DNA from: CAZCVI01 sp964502145 | GTDB taxonomy: Bacteria; Acidobacteriota; Aminicenantia; UBA2199 | Assembly: GCA_964502145.1 (NCBI GenBank) | Contig: CAZCVI010000022.1 | Location: forward strand, 1-64,000 | Length of the DNA: 64,000 nt | Direction: 5' to 3' | Shown: positions 18,157 through 26,966 of the stretch, piece after piece | Layout of the letters: every line of letters begins with the position of its first letter | How positions within the stretch are numbered: the first letter of the stretch is position 1 | Notes under the pieces: generated by a model | What the model saw: the letters and a program-made list of their open reading frames with translations, nothing else | Told to the model about the DNA's origin: nothing | The model's database searches: none | Position numbers and translations under genes: made by a program

Positions 18157-18780
18157 TTATTCCCTTGGTGTCGTTTTAGAGTATTGTTCGATCAACAGAC
18201 CCAGCGGCTGACCACTGGGCGCTTTGGCACCTGGATTGATTTTTAATAATTCGCGCCACACGGCAAAACCTTCCTCTTTTTTTTGCACATCAAAGATCAA
18301 CACCACACCCTTATTAAAACGGGCTTGTTCATGCTGTGGGTTAACTTCCACGGCTTTATCAAAACAACGGATCGCTTCATCCCAGCGTTTGCTGTGACGG
18401 TACATGATGCCCATATCAGTCCACACATCGGCATTACCAGGATTGAGCTCAAGATGCTTGCGATAGGCGTCAATGGCTTCATCAAAACGGTTGCTATCAA
18501 AATAATGATTGCCTAAATTGGCCCATGCCGCATCGTTTTTAGGGTCATTGGCCAGAATCTGTTTTAATTCGATAATCGCGGCAGCATGAACATCTTGACC
18601 TGGGATTACGGGAGCAGTTTGGGTTACCTCTGGTCCATCGGTTCGATAGATATCAGCAGGCGTGGTGAGCTTGATAAAAACAACACCTAAACCAAAACCT
18701 ACGACCAAACACACAACGGCCATCACCAACGCGGTGGTCTGTTTTATATATAACACTTCGATTTGTTCAACCTTCTTCAT
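18157..18780 (-). CDS. Membrane-anchored TPR protein
   Basis: A 207-aa protein with a short cytoplasmic N-terminus, one transmembrane helix (about residues 16-36, ALVMAVVCLVVGFGLGVVFI) and a periplasmic domain of about three TPR units (AWANLGNHYFDSNRFDEAID, VWTDMGIMYRHSKRWDEAIR, ARFNKGVVLIFDVQKKEEGF). The ATG follows AGGAGGTTAT. The architecture resembles small TPR proteins linked to cytochrome c maturation or envelope assembly, but no such genes are adjacent, so only scaffold or protein-interaction roles can be stated. Confidence 0.75.
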   Translation of the reverse strand: MKKVEQIEVLYIKQTTALVMAVVCLVVGFGLGVVFIKLTTPADIYRTDGPEVTQTAPVIPGQDVHAAAIIELKQILANDPKNDAAWANLGNHYFDSNRFDEAIDAYRKHLELNPGNADVWTDMGIMYRHSKRWDEAIRCFDKAVEVNPQHEQARFNKGVVLIFDVQKKEEGFAVWRELLKINPGAKAPSGQPLGLLIEQYSKTTPRE

Positions 18781-18865
18781 ATAACCTCCTGTGCCAGAAA
18801 AGATTCCAACAATCCAGAATTTTAAAGGAAAACCAAAGAGAAGTCAAACACCTGGTTTTTTTTAT

Positions 18866-18971
18866 CCACAGATTACACAGATTAAAATGATTAGACAGAT
18901 TAAAAAAGGACTTTTTTTAAATAACCTTATCTTTTAATCCGGGTAATCATTTTAATCTGCGTAATCTGTGG
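18866..18971. repeat. Imperfect 28-bp inverted repeat (MITE-like hairpin)
   Basis: The left arm at 18866-18893 and right arm at 18944-18971 are reverse complements at 27 of 28 positions, separated by 50 nt. The arms carry the CCACAGATTACACAGATT-type word that recurs in many uncultured bacterial genomes. It lies between divergent genes (TPR on minus, PAS on plus). No transposase is attached. Confidence 0.7.
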
Positions 18972-19077
18972 TTAAAACAAACATGACTGATTTTTTTCGC
19001 ATGTTGACATTTTTTGCGTTTTCACTTAAAATGGAATTACCGTTTTTGCATGCGATGTTAAACAGATCGAGACGACA

Positions 19078-20022
19078 ATGAAAACATTAAATGAATCCCT
19101 TGAAAAAATTGGATTGAATGCGGCTCATATATATGAAGTGATGCCGAGCGCGATATTTACGGTGGATAATGATAAAAATATCACCAGTTGGAACCGCCGG
19201 GCCACGGAGATCACGGGTTTTACGCTGGAAGAAGTACTGGGCAAACCGTGCCCCTTTTTGTCAACGATAAATTGCTCTCTCCATTGCGGACTTTTTTCAG
19301 AGGACTTGCCAAAACCACTGCTTAACCGTGAATGTTGGATAAAAACAAAAAACGGCGAGCTGAAGTTTTTATCGAAAAACGCGGATCTGTTAAGAAACGA
19401 ACAGGGCGAGGTAGTGGGCGGGGTGGAATGTTTCGTGGATGCAACGGAACGAAAACAAGGGGAAGAGGTTCTGAAAAAACAGGCTGAAATTGTGAACATG
19501 CTGGACCACCCTCTCTACGTGGTGGATAAAGATTTGACCTACCTTTTTGGCAATAAACACTACTTGACACGCATGAATTTAGACTCTCCCCCAGACTTGG
19601 AAGGCAAAAATTACCGGGATTTTCATACGGATGAACAATATGAAGACTTCACTTTAAAAATCGCGAAGATTTTTGAAACAGGACAATCCATGCGCTACTA
19701 TTACGAAAGCCAACGGCAAAGCGGCAAAAAATTCTTGCGCACATTAAGCCCCCATATTGATGAAAACGGCAAGGTAGTGGCGGTCTCGATATCCTCCAAA
19801 GAAGTCGCTCCAGAATCCAACGAAATAAAGGAAACAGAAAAAATTGTCACGGTCTGCGCCTATTGCAATAAAATCGCCAATGAAACAGGCCGCTGGGTAA
19901 ATATGGAACAATATTTCGGTCACCGTTGCGAAATCGATTTCAGCCACGGCATGTGCCCGGCTTGTTCGGAAAACGTGTACAAACAACTGGGATTAATTCG
20001 CAGAAAAAAGAGCGAAAGCTGA
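19078..20022 (+). CDS. PAS-domain sensor/adaptor with cysteine-rich C-terminal domain
   Basis: 314 aa. PAS 1 (about residues 15-128) contains ITSWNRRATEITGFT and a Cys trio at 58, 66 and 70 (GKPCPFL, NCSLHC) seen in a subset of PAS sensors. PAS 2 spans about 133-245. The C-terminal ~55 residues (VTVCAYCNKIANETGRWVNM, then DFSHGMCPACSEN) form the CxxC...CPxC module common at the end of deltaproteobacterial-type PAS proteins and could bind a metal. There is no kinase, cyclase or output domain, so it probably relays a signal through protein contacts. It has no signal peptide or TM segment and appears monocistronic. The RBS is weak. Confidence 0.78.
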   Translation: MKTLNESLEKIGLNAAHIYEVMPSAIFTVDNDKNITSWNRRATEITGFTLEEVLGKPCPFLSTINCSLHCGLFSEDLPKPLLNRECWIKTKNGELKFLSKNADLLRNEQGEVVGGVECFVDATERKQGEEVLKKQAEIVNMLDHPLYVVDKDLTYLFGNKHYLTRMNLDSPPDLEGKNYRDFHTDEQYEDFTLKIAKIFETGQSMRYYYESQRQSGKKFLRTLSPHIDENGKVVAVSISSKEVAPESNEIKETEKIVTVCAYCNKIANETGRWVNMEQYFGHRCEIDFSHGMCPACSENVYKQLGLIRRKKSES

Positions 20023-20279
20023 AACGGTCACTACTCTACCGGCTAAACTTATTTTGCGGGGAAGCGTATTAATTCTATGCTTGCTGGATAAAACCAGTAT
20101 GTCCAAAAAAAGATTTCAAGGCAGAGGTTAAAATGAAAAGAAATGGTATTCCCGCTTAATATTGAAACCACAATGTCACCCGTAGCCATGTCTTGAACCT
20201 GAGACGAGAAATTACCGCCGCGTTCAAGGATGGGGAAAAGTAAGCGTAGAGAAAATAACCATAGAGGAGTATGGCAGGA

Positions 20280-20822
20280 ATGAACTTTTTAGAATTAGTA
20301 ACCAAGCGCAACAGTACCCGGAAATATGCCACGAAACCCGTGTCCCGGGAATTGATCGATCGTTGTTTGGAGGCAGCGCGACTGGCACCGTCAGCGTGTA
20401 ATTCGCAGCCCTGGTCTTTTATTGTGATTGATGACGAGGCCAAGAAAAATGAAATTGCGGCGGCGATTATGTCCGGTATATACAAGAGCAATGCGTTTGT
20501 GCTAACCGCACCGGTGTTGATTGTGGCTATTACAGAAAAGTCAACCTATATTGCACGTATAGGAGGCATGTTTCGTCATGTGAAATACAATTTAATTGAT
20601 ATGGGCATAACCTGCGATCACCTGACCCTGCAAGCAGCAGAACTGGGGTTAGGAACGTGTTGGCTGGGCTGGTTCAATGAAAAAAAACTGAAAAAATTAT
20701 TGGGCTTATCCAGAACCACTCAAATCGATGTGGTCTTGAGCCTGGGCTATCCCGATGAAAACACCGAACCACGCCAAAAGATCAGAAAATCCCTGGCCGA
20801 GATACGCCGTTATTTTCCCTAA
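20280..20822 (+). CDS. Nitroreductase-family flavoprotein
   Basis: About 180 aa. NFLELVTKRNSTRKYATKPV and LEAARLAPSACNSQPW are the FMN-binding N-terminal signatures of the nitroreductase superfamily; LGTCWLGWFNEKKLKKLLGL and the C-terminal VLSLGYPDE complete the fold. It is likely an FMN-dependent NAD(P)H oxidoreductase; the substrate cannot be inferred. Two starts are possible: ATG 20271 sits too close to the GAGGAG site, while ATG 20280 is about 10 nt away and is preferred. No operon partner is seen. Confidence 0.85.
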   Translation: MNFLELVTKRNSTRKYATKPVSRELIDRCLEAARLAPSACNSQPWSFIVIDDEAKKNEIAAAIMSGIYKSNAFVLTAPVLIVAITEKSTYIARIGGMFRHVKYNLIDMGITCDHLTLQAAELGLGTCWLGWFNEKKLKKLLGLSRTTQIDVVLSLGYPDENTEPRQKIRKSLAEIRRYFP

Positions 20823-20870
20823 ACAAAAAGCAACACCAATGGAATGGGCACACTGTGCCCGCCTATACAT

Positions 20871-20915
20871 CCTGTCCAGATGGTCCAGCAAGTCCAGAAC
20901 GTCCAGTTTGTCCAG
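20871..20915. repeat. 9-nt tandem repeat, NNNGTCCAG x5
   Basis: Five head-to-tail 9-nt units with invariant GTCCAG and a variable triplet, just after the nitroreductase gene. The rest of the intergenic stretch 20823-21167 holds small palindromes, for example GGGCAC-ACT-GTGCCC near 20846 and ACGGGTA-CCAA-TACCCGT at 21070-21087, and no gene. Confidence 0.8.
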
Positions 20916-21167
20916 TATACTCTTTCGCGAATGGGCGGGTGAACCCAACAAGAATAATAAAAAATAAAATAAAATACAGCTTCTATCTTGCAATTTTTTT
21001 TTTAATTGATTAATATAAACAGATGACAATTAAAAATGCACGGGAATGCATATTTATACTGACAACGATACGGGTACCAATACCCGTGGCACGTGGCACA
21101 AATGTGAGCATAAAAATTGATACAACATCCAACCAAAAATAAAAACAAGCCATAAAGGAGGCCAATC

Positions 21168-22082
21168 ATGGGTGAAAAAACAAAGATCAGGATCGGACAT
21201 TTAAATATTACTGATCATTTAATATTAGGAATTACCAAGGATCGCGTGGATAAAAATTTGGAATCATTCAAGTACCTGGACCTGGAAACGGTACCGATGA
21301 CCGGATGGCCCGATCTCGTGACCAAGTTGGAGGGTGATGCTCTGGATGGCGCATTTATTCTGGCCCCCAGTGCCATGGACTTATACAAATCGGGCGTGCC
21401 TATTCGTCTGGTTCTTTTAGGGCACAAGACCGGTTCTGTTTTTATTAAACGGAGCGGTGCGGGTATTCAGTCAATAGCGGATTTTAAAGGGCAGACTATT
21501 ATTATTCCTTATCAGATGTCTGTCCATCACATGCTGGTGCATCAGTTATTAACCGAGGCCGGTTTGACCCCGGGCAAAGACGTGATGTTTGAAACACTGG
21601 CACCCAGCCAGATGCCTGAAGCCCTGGAGTATGGCGAAGAGGATAACCTCGGTGGCTTTATCGTGGCCGAACCTTTTGGTTCCGTTTCGCTTAGAGCCGG
21701 GCATGGCGAGGTATTTAGTCTCTCCAAAGACCTGTGGCCCAAACATCCCTGTTGCGTGTTTGTCCTCAAAGAATCGGTCATCCAGAAAAATCCCGACGGA
21801 GTGCAAGAGCTGGTCAATAGTCTGGTTCATGCTGGGAAACTCTCGGATACGGATGTAGATACAGCATCTGCCATCGGGGCGCGTTTCCTCAATCAGGATC
21901 AGGATTTGATTAAAAGCATCCTTACGGACCCACCGGACCGGATTATTACCAATGACCTGATGCCGGTAATAGCCGATTTTGACAAAATGCAAAACTATAT
22001 GACGGAAAAAATGCATGTCCTGAAAGACAAGATTGATCTGGATAAATTTATTGACTTTCGGTTTGCCAAAGCGGCCATGTAG
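21168..22082 (+). CDS. Substrate-binding-protein-like protein (NMT1/NrtA type), no signal peptide
   Basis: 304 aa, type II periplasmic-binding fold. KIRIGHLNITDHLILGITKD starts the domain; VPMTGWPDLVTKLEGDALDG, ILAPSAMDLYKSGVPIRLV and FKGQTIIIPYQMSVHHMLVH are the NrtA/SsuA/NMT1-like signatures. The N-terminus is charged and lacks a signal peptide or lipobox, and no permease or ATPase genes are adjacent. A strong AAGGAGG ribosome site fixes the ATG. It may therefore be a cytoplasmic ligand sensor or biosynthetic THI5-like protein rather than a transporter component. The next gene downstream is a hybrid histidine kinase (about 210 nt away), which makes a sensory role worth considering. Confidence 0.75.
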   Translation: MGEKTKIRIGHLNITDHLILGITKDRVDKNLESFKYLDLETVPMTGWPDLVTKLEGDALDGAFILAPSAMDLYKSGVPIRLVLLGHKTGSVFIKRSGAGIQSIADFKGQTIIIPYQMSVHHMLVHQLLTEAGLTPGKDVMFETLAPSQMPEALEYGEEDNLGGFIVAEPFGSVSLRAGHGEVFSLSKDLWPKHPCCVFVLKESVIQKNPDGVQELVNSLVHAGKLSDTDVDTASAIGARFLNQDQDLIKSILTDPPDRIITNDLMPVIADFDKMQNYMTEKMHVLKDKIDLDKFIDFRFAKAAM

Positions 22083-22116
22083 GCAGACCTATAATAAAGA
22101 ACCTAGACTCCAAGCA

Positions 22117-22140
22117 CGGACACTCCATTCGGGGTGTCCG
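22117..22140 (+). terminator. Hairpin after the binding-protein-like gene
   Basis: CGGACACTCC and GGGGTGTCCG pair around ATTC about 35 nt after the stop codon. The stem is strong, but no U-tract follows directly, so termination is only probable. Confidence 0.45.
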
Positions 22141-22293
22141 CGCAACCGGGAAAAATAAAAAAATCACCTATAATATTAATGATGCAATGAAAGATGCAAT
22201 GAAAGAGTAAAAATAAAAGAACCACTAACTTGAGACCGTGCATAGAGGAAAACATTTGGCACGATGGGTGTAAAATATTATGAGAAGAAGAGA

Positions 22294-25260
22294 ATGAGTG
22301 GACAACGTAGCATAGCAAAGATATTTTCTTACAGCTCCATAATGACGATTTTTATTTTAACTCTCTCTGTCATTCTGGTGATTATATTCAGTGGGATAAA
22401 CCGTTTTGAAAAAACAATCAAGGAGACGGAAAACCAATTCATCTCCCAGCAGCTTCATTCGGTACAGTCCAAAGTGGATGATCTTTACGAGTTCATTAAT
22501 TATAAAAAGATACAAACGGAAAATATCCTCAAAGAAAACGCCAAAGAGCGAGTTTACCAGGCGATAGTGATCGCCCAGAGCCTCTATGAAACCAATAAAA
22601 ACTCCAAATCAGAGGCAGAACTCAAGTCCCTGATCCGCGAGACGTTACGCGGCATCCCCTTCCAAAAAAATAAGGGGTATTATTTTATCGATGATATGGA
22701 GGGAAACATCATCCTCTATCCCACCCATACCGAACTGGAAGGCCAGTATGGCATCAATCTCCGCGACATCAACGGGAAATACCCGGTCCGGGATTTTATC
22801 GCCACAGTCAAATCCACCGGCGAAGGATTTGTGACCTATTACTGGCACAAAGAACCGAATATCCCGCACAGCCCGGTCAGAAAAATCTCCTTTGTAAAAG
22901 TGTTTGAACCCTATAACTGGGTGATCGGCACAGGCGAATACAAGGAAGAAGTGGAAGCGGAAATTCAAAAAGCAGTGATAAACCGCATTAAAAACATGCG
23001 CTTCGGAAAAAATAACCACAACTCTTTTTTCCTGCTCAAATATAATGGCCTGGAAAATGAACAAAATTTTGCCAACCCCCTTGTCAATCCAGAGCGATTG
23101 GATGTGAAAGGGGAAAAAATCCCCATGAACTACCCGGATGCCAAAGGTAACCTGTTCCTGAAAAACATGGTCTTGCAACTGCAACAGAATGGCGAAGCCA
23201 CAGTCAATTATTGGTTCAAAGAGCCTAATGCACCTAAATATTTTTTGAAAACAACTTACTCCCGCCTTTATAAAGAGTGGGGCTGGATCGTTGGTGCCGG
23301 TTTTGACCACGATGACCTGGGCGCCCTGATTACTCAACGCAAAGCCGAACTCACGCGCCTGGGCAGACAGGATATGTACTTGATTGGCGGTATTTTCATT
23401 TTGATTTCGCTTTTAACCCTGCTGATTTCCAAGTTTGTGGCACGGAAGATTCAAAAAGAGTTCAACGTGTTCTCCGCTTTTTTTATGGAATCTGCTAAAA
23501 AGAATGAGCTGTTGGATAAGAATAGGTTAACCGTCTCCGAGTTTCGCACCTTGGCTGATTCTGCCAATCTGATGATCGCGGATAAAATTCACAGCGAGGA
23601 GACGTTGCGTGCGGCCCGTGATACGGCAGAAGCGGCCACCCGTGCCAAGTCGGAGTTCCTGGCCAATATGAGCCATGAAATCCGCACCCCGATGAATGCG
23701 GTTATCGGCATGAGTGATATCCTGGCCCAAACCCGCCTGACGGATGAACAATACGAGTACCTGGAGATCATCAGCACCTCGGCCAATAACCTGTTGGTCA
23801 TCATCAATGATATCCTGGATTTTTCCAAGATTGAGGCGGGCCGATTGAGCATTGATAGCATCAATTTTAATGTTCGCGATGTGATCGAAAGCGTGGCGGA
23901 CATGATCGCGCCTAAAGCCCATAAAAAAGGCCTGGAATTGGTCACGCTGATCGAACCGGAAATCCCCTTGCAAATTCTGGGCGACAGTTCCCGGCTCCAC
24001 CAGATACTGCTCAACCTGGCCAACAACGCCGTGAAATTTACCGATAAAGGAGAGATTGTTATTTCCACCCATATCCATCGTGTGGAAAAAATCGGTGTCT
24101 CCGATGTGATTTACCTGATGTTCAGGGTTAAAGATACCGGTATTGGTATCAGCCAGGAAGATAAACAATTCCTCTTCAAAACCTTTTCGCAACTGGACAC
24201 TACCTCCACCCGCAAGTATGGCGGAACCGGGTTGGGATTGGCCATTTCACGGAAACTTGCAGAACTAATGGGCGGGGAAATCGGTGTGGAAAGTGTGAAA
24301 GGGAAATTCTCCACCTTCTGGTTCACCTGCCGTTTTGAGGCGGTTAAAGAATCGTCCAGCAAAATACCCATCTGGGCTCCAGATTTCAGGGGATTAAAAG
24401 TGCTTATCGTGGATGATAACAGTACCAATCGCTTCATTCTGAACAAGTACTTGCAGGTCCGTGACTGCATCTGCCGGGAAGCTGGGGATGCATTGGAAGC
24501 CATGTCCAAATTACGCACGGCAGTCTCGGAAAATACCCCTTTTGACCTGGCGTTGCTGGATTTCCAAATGCCCGAATATTCCGGGGCCCAACTGGCTGAA
24601 ATGATTAAAAAAGACCCGCAGATCAAAAATACACCGCTGATCCTGCTCTCTTCCTCGACAGCCTATCAAACTCACGAGGAATTACGACGCAGCGGTTTTT
24701 CTGCCTTGCTTTATAAACCGATCAAACAAACGCAATTGTTCCGAAGCATTGCGGGGTTGATGGGGGAGGAACACGTGGCTGAAACAGCCAATCAAGTAGA
24801 ACCTTCGGACCCACATAAATTAACAGAACCGGAAAAAACACCGTTGGATATCCTGCTGGTCGAAGACAACGTCTTTAATCAAAAAGTGGCGATTTTTAAT
24901 CTAAAAAAATTCAACCACCGGGTTGACTTGGCCGAGAACGGTAGAGCGGCGATTGAACGATTCTCGAACCGTCACTATGACCTGGTGCTAATGGATATTC
25001 AGATGCCAGTGATGGATGGTTACGAAGCGACCCAGGCGATTCGCAAAATAGAACATGAAAAATCAATGCAAACAGGTGCCACGATTCACACGCCCATTGT
25101 GGCGATGACCGCCAATGCTATGACCGAGGATGTCGATCGTTCCTATAAAGCTGGCATGGATGCCCATCTGTCCAAACCCTTTAATTCAGAAAAATTCATC
25201 TCCGTGGTACACGATATCGCCTACGGCTCAAAAAAAGGCACCCTGCCGCCCACACAATAA
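22294..25260 (+). CDS. Hybrid sensor histidine kinase with Cache sensor and two receiver domains
   Basis: About 988 aa. The first transmembrane helix (IMTIFILTLSVILVIIFSGI) is followed by a large extracytoplasmic tandem Cache-type sensor (KGYYFIDDMEGNIILYPTHT, WVIGTGEYKEEVEAE, WGWIVGAGFDHDDLG), a second TM helix (MYLIGGIFILISLLTLLIS), and HisKA with H-box FLANMSHEIRTPMNAVIG. HATPase_c follows (N box ILLNLANNAVKFT; G1 DTGIGIS; G2 GGTGLGLAISRKL), then receiver 1 (IVDDNSTNR, LLDFQMPEYSG) and receiver 2 (LVEDNVFNQK, LMDIQMPVMDGYE). All phosphotransfer residues look intact. The frame is open from ATG 22264, but 22294 follows a purine-rich AGAAGAAGAG and is preferred. It probably senses a small organic ligand. 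Confidence 0.88.
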   Translation: MSGQRSIAKIFSYSSIMTIFILTLSVILVIIFSGINRFEKTIKETENQFISQQLHSVQSKVDDLYEFINYKKIQTENILKENAKERVYQAIVIAQSLYETNKNSKSEAELKSLIRETLRGIPFQKNKGYYFIDDMEGNIILYPTHTELEGQYGINLRDINGKYPVRDFIATVKSTGEGFVTYYWHKEPNIPHSPVRKISFVKVFEPYNWVIGTGEYKEEVEAEIQKAVINRIKNMRFGKNNHNSFFLLKYNGLENEQNFANPLVNPERLDVKGEKIPMNYPDAKGNLFLKNMVLQLQQNGEATVNYWFKEPNAPKYFLKTTYSRLYKEWGWIVGAGFDHDDLGALITQRKAELTRLGRQDMYLIGGIFILISLLTLLISKFVARKIQKEFNVFSAFFMESAKKNELLDKNRLTVSEFRTLADSANLMIADKIHSEETLRAARDTAEAATRAKSEFLANMSHEIRTPMNAVIGMSDILAQTRLTDEQYEYLEIISTSANNLLVIINDILDFSKIEAGRLSIDSINFNVRDVIESVADMIAPKAHKKGLELVTLIEPEIPLQILGDSSRLHQILLNLANNAVKFTDKGEIVISTHIHRVEKIGVSDVIYLMFRVKDTGIGISQEDKQFLFKTFSQLDTTSTRKYGGTGLGLAISRKLAELMGGEIGVESVKGKFSTFWFTCRFEAVKESSSKIPIWAPDFRGLKVLIVDDNSTNRFILNKYLQVRDCICREAGDALEAMSKLRTAVSENTPFDLALLDFQMPEYSGAQLAEMIKKDPQIKNTPLILLSSSTAYQTHEELRRSGFSALLYKPIKQTQLFRSIAGLMGEEHVAETANQVEPSDPHKLTEPEKTPLDILLVEDNVFNQKVAIFNLKKFNHRVDLAENGRAAIERFSNRHYDLVLMDIQMPVMDGYEATQAIRKIEHEKSMQTGATIHTPIVAMTANAMTEDVDRSYKAGMDAHLSKPFNSEKFISVVHDIAYGSKKGTLPPTQ

Positions 25261-25286
25261 GGCTGAAATAGCCCGCGCTGGTATTT

Positions 25287-25916
25287 TTATTTCACGTTGT
25301 AAATTCGGTGCAATTGGATACCACAACGGACATCCACCAGTCCTGCTTCCTGGCACTGCTTGAATAAGTGATAAGTATCCTCGTAACGATTTTCATTCGT
25401 TTCGTCTGGTTGCAGGAAAAAGGGCACAGCGGGTGTGGTTTGACGAAGTTTTGCTAGCACACCTAATGTCAGGTTCTTATTGACAATCAACTTGATCTCA
25501 TTGATATGGGGGATAAGTTGCGGGTGGATGGAGTAATCCGTCACGTCCTTGGGTGCCACAGTCCACCAATCAATGGGTAGCGGTTGGAATAAACCACCAT
25601 GGGTCTCAATGGCCAAAAAACAACCCCGAGACTTTAACAGGTCCACCATCACCGACAGATCCTGTTCCAATGGTTCCCCGCCAGTAAATACGACCTGCGC
25701 ACCGGGAAAGGATAACAGGTGTTTTTCGATGACACGGCCAATCTCGGTGGGTAACATCTCTGTGCCGCTGTTCCAGGCTTCCTTGGTGTCACAATAAGGA
25801 CAATGTAACGAACATCCAGCCAAGCGTAGAAAAATCGCGGCTTTACCGACGCGGGCGCCCTCACCCTGAAAAGAATGGAAAATCTCGTTAATCTTCAGAG
25901 TACATCGCTCCCGCAT
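25287..25916 (-). CDS. queE: 7-carboxy-7-deazaguanine synthase (QueE)
   Basis: A 209-aa radical SAM enzyme that converts 6-carboxy-tetrahydropterin to 7-carboxy-7-deazaguanine in the preQ0/queuosine pathway. The N-terminus INEIFHSFQGEGARVGKAAI is family-typical. The cluster motif is CSLHCPYC (Cys 35, 39, 42; CxxxCxxC), and FTGGEPL is the GGE motif for SAM. It overlaps the end of queD by 29 nt and is the last gene of queC-queD-queE. Family members usually begin with MKINEIF, so the true start might be a non-ATG codon a few residues inside. Confidence 0.93.
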   Translation of the reverse strand: MRERCTLKINEIFHSFQGEGARVGKAAIFLRLAGCSLHCPYCDTKEAWNSGTEMLPTEIGRVIEKHLLSFPGAQVVFTGGEPLEQDLSVMVDLLKSRGCFLAIETHGGLFQPLPIDWWTVAPKDVTDYSIHPQLIPHINEIKLIVNKNLTLGVLAKLRQTTPAVPFFLQPDETNENRYEDTYHLFKQCQEAGLVDVRCGIQLHRIYNVK

Positions 25917-26232
25917 TCTCCGATTCCCAGATCATTACCCGCGAAACCGGGTATTTGTTTTTGATAGTATAATAAATATGACGGGATAGGTTCTCCGCTG
26001 ATGGCGAAAAATCATACACCTCGTTTAATACCTTGTGGTCCGGTAATATCTCTTTCAAATAGGCTTTTAACTCGGTAAAATCAATCGCTATCCCGGAGAT
26101 ATCCAGTTCTGTTGCTTTTATATAGACTTCCACCTGAAAGGTGTGGCCGTGCATCTTTTCACACTTGCCTTTATAGTGTTGAATAAAATGCGCGGCAGCA
26201 AATTTATCTTTGACTACCAATTCCCAACTCAT
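25888..26232 (-). CDS. queD: 6-carboxy-5,6,7,8-tetrahydropterin synthase (QueD)
   Basis: 114 aa, normal length. It converts 7,8-dihydroneopterin triphosphate to 6-carboxytetrahydropterin. Zinc ligands His15, His28 and His30 (AAAHFIQ; MHGHTFQVEV) and catalytic Cys24 are present, as is the DFTELK helix. Its ATG overlaps the queC stop by 4 nt (ATGA), so translation is coupled. Confidence 0.93.
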   Translation of the reverse strand: MSWELVVKDKFAAAHFIQHYKGKCEKMHGHTFQVEVYIKATELDISGIAIDFTELKAYLKEILPDHKVLNEVYDFSPSAENLSRHIYYTIKNKYPVSRVMIWESENAGAMYSED

Positions 26233-26930
26233 AATCGACCTTCCTTTTTAAGACGCCCAATCAAGGGGTCTTCCATGTTTAATTGCATAAACGCGCTGTT
26301 ACGGATATCGCAGGAGGGGCACCGCAAACAGGGGATTTCATCGCCCCGGTAACAGGAAACAGAATACGAATAATCCACTCCCAACGCCATGCCCATCTCA
26401 ATAATCTCTTTTTTACTCTTGCCAATTAACGGCGTATGAATGCGGAACTGCGTGCCTGTGATCGACGCCGAAGTTCCTTGGTTAATCGCCGCTTCCATCT
26501 TTTGCGTGAACGCGGCAGTGGTATCGGGATAGTCCGGGGTATCAATCAGGTTGAACCCGGTGACAATATTATATATCTCCCTGGACTCGGCAAATGCAGC
26601 GGCCAAGGAAAGAAATATTCCATTCCGAAACGGTACATACGTGAGTGGAACCCCGGCCTCATTTTTAGAGGCGGCCAAGGATTCAGGTATGGTTTTATCC
26701 CTGTCAATTAACGCCGAATACACAATGTCTTTCAGTGGGAATTGAATAAAGTGGGCTTCTACTCCTAACCGTTGCGCGATAGAACGGGCCATAGTCACTT
26801 CAATGCTGTGACGCTGGGCATAGTGGATGACCATGGCTGTAGTCGCGGAAAAAGTTTCACGCGCCCAATACAACGCGGTGGTCGAATCCAAGCCACCCGA
26901 AAAAAGAATAACTGCCGTTTGCTTTATCAT
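26229..26930 (-). CDS. queC: 7-cyano-7-deazaguanine synthase (QueC)
   Basis: About 233 aa. It is an ATP-dependent ligase forming preQ0 from 7-carboxy-7-deazaguanine and ammonia. PP-loop motif LFSGGLDSTTAL is near the N-terminus, and a C-terminal zinc site lies in CLRCPSCDIRNSAF. The frame is open from a TTG at 26942; the ATG at 26930 (MIKQTAVILFSGG) matches the usual family start. It is the first gene of queC-queD-queE. No folE or queF is seen nearby, so preQ0 may be finished elsewhere or used for queuosine or DNA modification. Confidence 0.93.
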   Translation of the reverse strand: MIKQTAVILFSGGLDSTTALYWARETFSATTAMVIHYAQRHSIEVTMARSIAQRLGVEAHFIQFPLKDIVYSALIDRDKTIPESLAASKNEAGVPLTYVPFRNGIFLSLAAAFAESREIYNIVTGFNLIDTPDYPDTTAAFTQKMEAAINQGTSASITGTQFRIHTPLIGKSKKEIIEMGMALGVDYSYSVSCYRGDEIPCLRCPSCDIRNSAFMQLNMEDPLIGRLKKEGRL

Positions 26931-26966
26931 CGACGACTGCAATTCGTTTACTACCTCGCCGTGGTG

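Noticed and set aside
23527..24192. Long minus-strand frame of 221 codons within the hybrid kinase
   Set aside because: Antisense shadow; the plus-strand frame has intact HisKA and HATPase motifs.
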